Under the pieces are notes generated by a model that ran no database searches, was not told the origin of the DNA, and saw only the letters and a list, made by a program, of their open reading frames with translations. DNA of 64,000 nt from Candidatus Saccharimonadota bacterium (GTDB taxonomy: Bacteria > Patescibacteriota > Saccharimonadia > Saccharimonadales > Saccharimonadaceae). The stretch covers positions 124,001-188,000 of the forward strand of contig OX335598.1 in NCBI GenBank assembly GCA_946893605.1. The letters are read 5' to 3'. The position numbers were made by a program, and so were the translations under genes. Positions within the stretch are counted from its first letter, which is position 1; each line of letters opens with the position of its first letter. Positions 62,449-64,000 of the stretch are shown piece after piece.

Positions 62449-62459
62449 AAGGAGTTATA

Positions 62460-63986
62460 ATGTCACGATCAAGTACAGAAAAACGGGAGCAAATTGCTTT
62501 ATTTGCGGCGGCAATTTTAGTAGCAATTGGCGGAATTATTTACGAGCTGATTTTAGGTGCGGCTGCGTCATATCTGGTGGGCGATTCGATTTTGAGCTTT
62601 AGTCTGGCAACTGGCGTGACGCTGTTCGGTATGGGAATTGGCTCATTGCTGGTCAATTACATCAAGCTTCATCCAGCGACCAGCTTCGCAACGAACGAAA
62701 TTATTCTGGGGCTAATTGGCGGAAATTCGGTGATGTTGATGTATTTGGGCTTCGTTTTTACGCGTTCACATTGGCTAATTTTTGCCGTCATAAGTCTGGC
62801 GATCGGCATTTGTATTGGGCTGGAAATTCCGCTTTTAATGAAGATGTTTCAGGAGTTCGGGCGCAAATCTTCGGTGAAATTGTTTAGCAAGATTTTAGCG
62901 CTCGATTATTTTGGGGCGTTAATTGCGTCGCTATTATTCCCGCTCGTTATGCTTCCGTATCTTGGCTTAATGCGTAGCGCGTATCTGGTGGCGGCACTGA
63001 ATATTGGCGTTGCGGTTCTGATTCTTAAGCAAATGAAAGCGTCGAAAATTGTGATGACAATTAGCGTTATTGCAACAATGTTGCTTTTGGGATTCTTCAT
63101 TTTTGCGACGGAAATTGAGCACGGAATTGACAAGCGAACATATAAAGATCCTGTGATGTGGCAGCAACAGACGCCGTATCAGAAAATTGTCCTGACGAGA
63201 TATAAGAATGACACGAGGTTGTTTTTGAATCGCAATCTGCAGTTTTCCAGCCTTGATGAAGCGCGTTATCACGAAACGCTATCTACTTCCGCTCTGTCTT
63301 CAGTCGCTAATCCGAAGCGCGTGCTGATTATGGGTGGCGGCGATGGGTTGTTGACTCGGGACGTTTTGAAATATTCCAGCGTTGAGCATATTACGTTGGT
63401 TGATATCGACGAGGTGATGACTAATCTGGCGAAAACTAATCATCTTCTCACTGATATAAATCAGCGTTCACTGCACGACCCGCGCGTTTCCATTGTCAAT
63501 CAAGACGCTTTCCAATTCGCCTTCTCTACCAAGGATAAATATGATGTTGTGTTAATTGATTTGGTGGATCCGTCGAATGAGAAATTAGCCAAATTGTATT
63601 CTGAGCAATTATATCGTCAAATCGGTAATATTTTAACGGAGCGTGGCGTTATGGTGACTCAGGCGACGTCTTCGTTTTTCTCTCCGCACGCTTTTTATAT
63701 GGTGGCAAACACCGTCAAATCGTCTCATCCAGAGCGATATGTGACGGCGTTTTCGATCAATGTGCCATCATTTGGTGAGTGGGGTTTTGTGATGTCTACG
63801 CCGCGAGCCGAGGTTGTGGCTAGTCAGCCATTACCGAAAAACCTACGATATCAAAACCAGAAACTACTCACCTTTCTGACTAAACAAAACGCCGTATCGG
63901 TGCCATCTGGACCGACTTCTACGTTGGTTTCTCCGCGAATTACCGACGTTTACAATTCCGATATGCGTCAGTGGCGATACGAATAG
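62460..63986 (+). CDS. speE: Membrane-bound spermidine synthase-like aminopropyltransferase
   Basis: 508 residues. The N-terminal 210 residues form about seven membrane helices; the C-terminal half is a spermidine-synthase domain with RVLIMGGGDGLLTRDVL, the acidic VDIDEVM, VNQDAFQFAF and YDVVLIDLVDPSNEKLAKLYSEQLY (in parts). It would transfer aminopropyl from decarboxylated SAM made by SpeD. The amine acceptor is unknown. GGAG precedes the ATG. It completes the speD-DUF4178-speE operon. Confidence 0.9.
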   Translation: MSRSSTEKREQIALFAAAILVAIGGIIYELILGAAASYLVGDSILSFSLATGVTLFGMGIGSLLVNYIKLHPATSFATNEIILGLIGGNSVMLMYLGFVFTRSHWLIFAVISLAIGICIGLEIPLLMKMFQEFGRKSSVKLFSKILALDYFGALIASLLFPLVMLPYLGLMRSAYLVAALNIGVAVLILKQMKASKIVMTISVIATMLLLGFFIFATEIEHGIDKRTYKDPVMWQQQTPYQKIVLTRYKNDTRLFLNRNLQFSSLDEARYHETLSTSALSSVANPKRVLIMGGGDGLLTRDVLKYSSVEHITLVDIDEVMTNLAKTNHLLTDINQRSLHDPRVSIVNQDAFQFAFSTKDKYDVVLIDLVDPSNEKLAKLYSEQLYRQIGNILTERGVMVTQATSSFFSPHAFYMVANTVKSSHPERYVTAFSINVPSFGEWGFVMSTPRAEVVASQPLPKNLRYQNQKLLTFLTKQNAVSVPSGPTSTLVSPRITDVYNSDMRQWRYE

Positions 63987-64000
63987 TTTTTAGTCGGCGG

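Overview
The window looks like a chromosome segment from a small-genome Patescibacteria/CPR bacterium, most likely Candidatus Saccharibacteria (TM7). The reasons are dense mostly plus-strand operons, moderate-to-low GC, a compact dcw (division and cell wall) cluster, a short prolyl-tRNA synthetase, homodimeric glycyl-tRNA synthetase, and many small lineage-type proteins without clear relatives. Release factors 1 and 2 are both encoded and TGA is used as a genuine stop, so UGA is not recoded to glycine as in Gracilibacteria. No rRNA, tRNA, CRISPR array, prophage or insertion sequence was seen.

Layout: 1-14 kb is translation and envelope housekeeping (prfA, rpmE, rpsB-tsf, recF, frr-uppS-rseP-proS, greA, lysS, a CNNM/CBS protein). 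14.9-18.6 kb is an ABC transporter/PadR/PspC stress operon behind a palindromic operator. 18.6-27 kb holds uppP, serS, hpf, secA, an M16 peptidase, murD and hpt. 27-32.7 kb is prfB, ftsEX, a CHAP peptidoglycan hydrolase, an S41 protease and a receiver protein. 32.7-46 kb mixes tRNA/DNA maintenance (TRM11-like methylase, xseAB, recO, glyS), a soluble histidine kinase/receiver pair and lineage-type hypotheticals. 46-50.5 kb has a divergent RelA/SpoT-like protein, RNase H, a DUF4868/KwaB-like protein and a PIF1-type helicase. 50.5-59.2 kb is the dcw cluster (mraZ, rsmH, ftsL, ftsI, mraY, ftsW, murG, ftsQ). 59.2-61.4 kb is a gene-poor AT-rich stretch with broken genes, and 61.4-64 kb is a speD-DUF4178-speE polyamine module.

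Three observations stand out. First, about 20 genes have a TATAAT-like -10 box only 6-8 nt before the start codon and no Shine-Dalgarno (SD) sequence, which predicts leaderless mRNAs; another class (rpsB, tsf, frr, greA, hpf, mraZ, proS) has leaders with strong SDs. Second, the mraZ-rsmH gap can fold into a 27-position long-range helix enclosing two hairpins and an A/C-rich unpaired segment with CCUC/CCUCC motifs, a candidate structured RNA that could pair with SD sequences. Third, at least a dozen conserved genes carry 1-nt indels, often in homopolymers, including two compensating indels that hide the uppS active-site motif and two that restore the ftsE-ftsX junction. This pattern is best explained by uncorrected sequence errors, so most apparent pseudogenes here should be treated as intact genes until resequenced.
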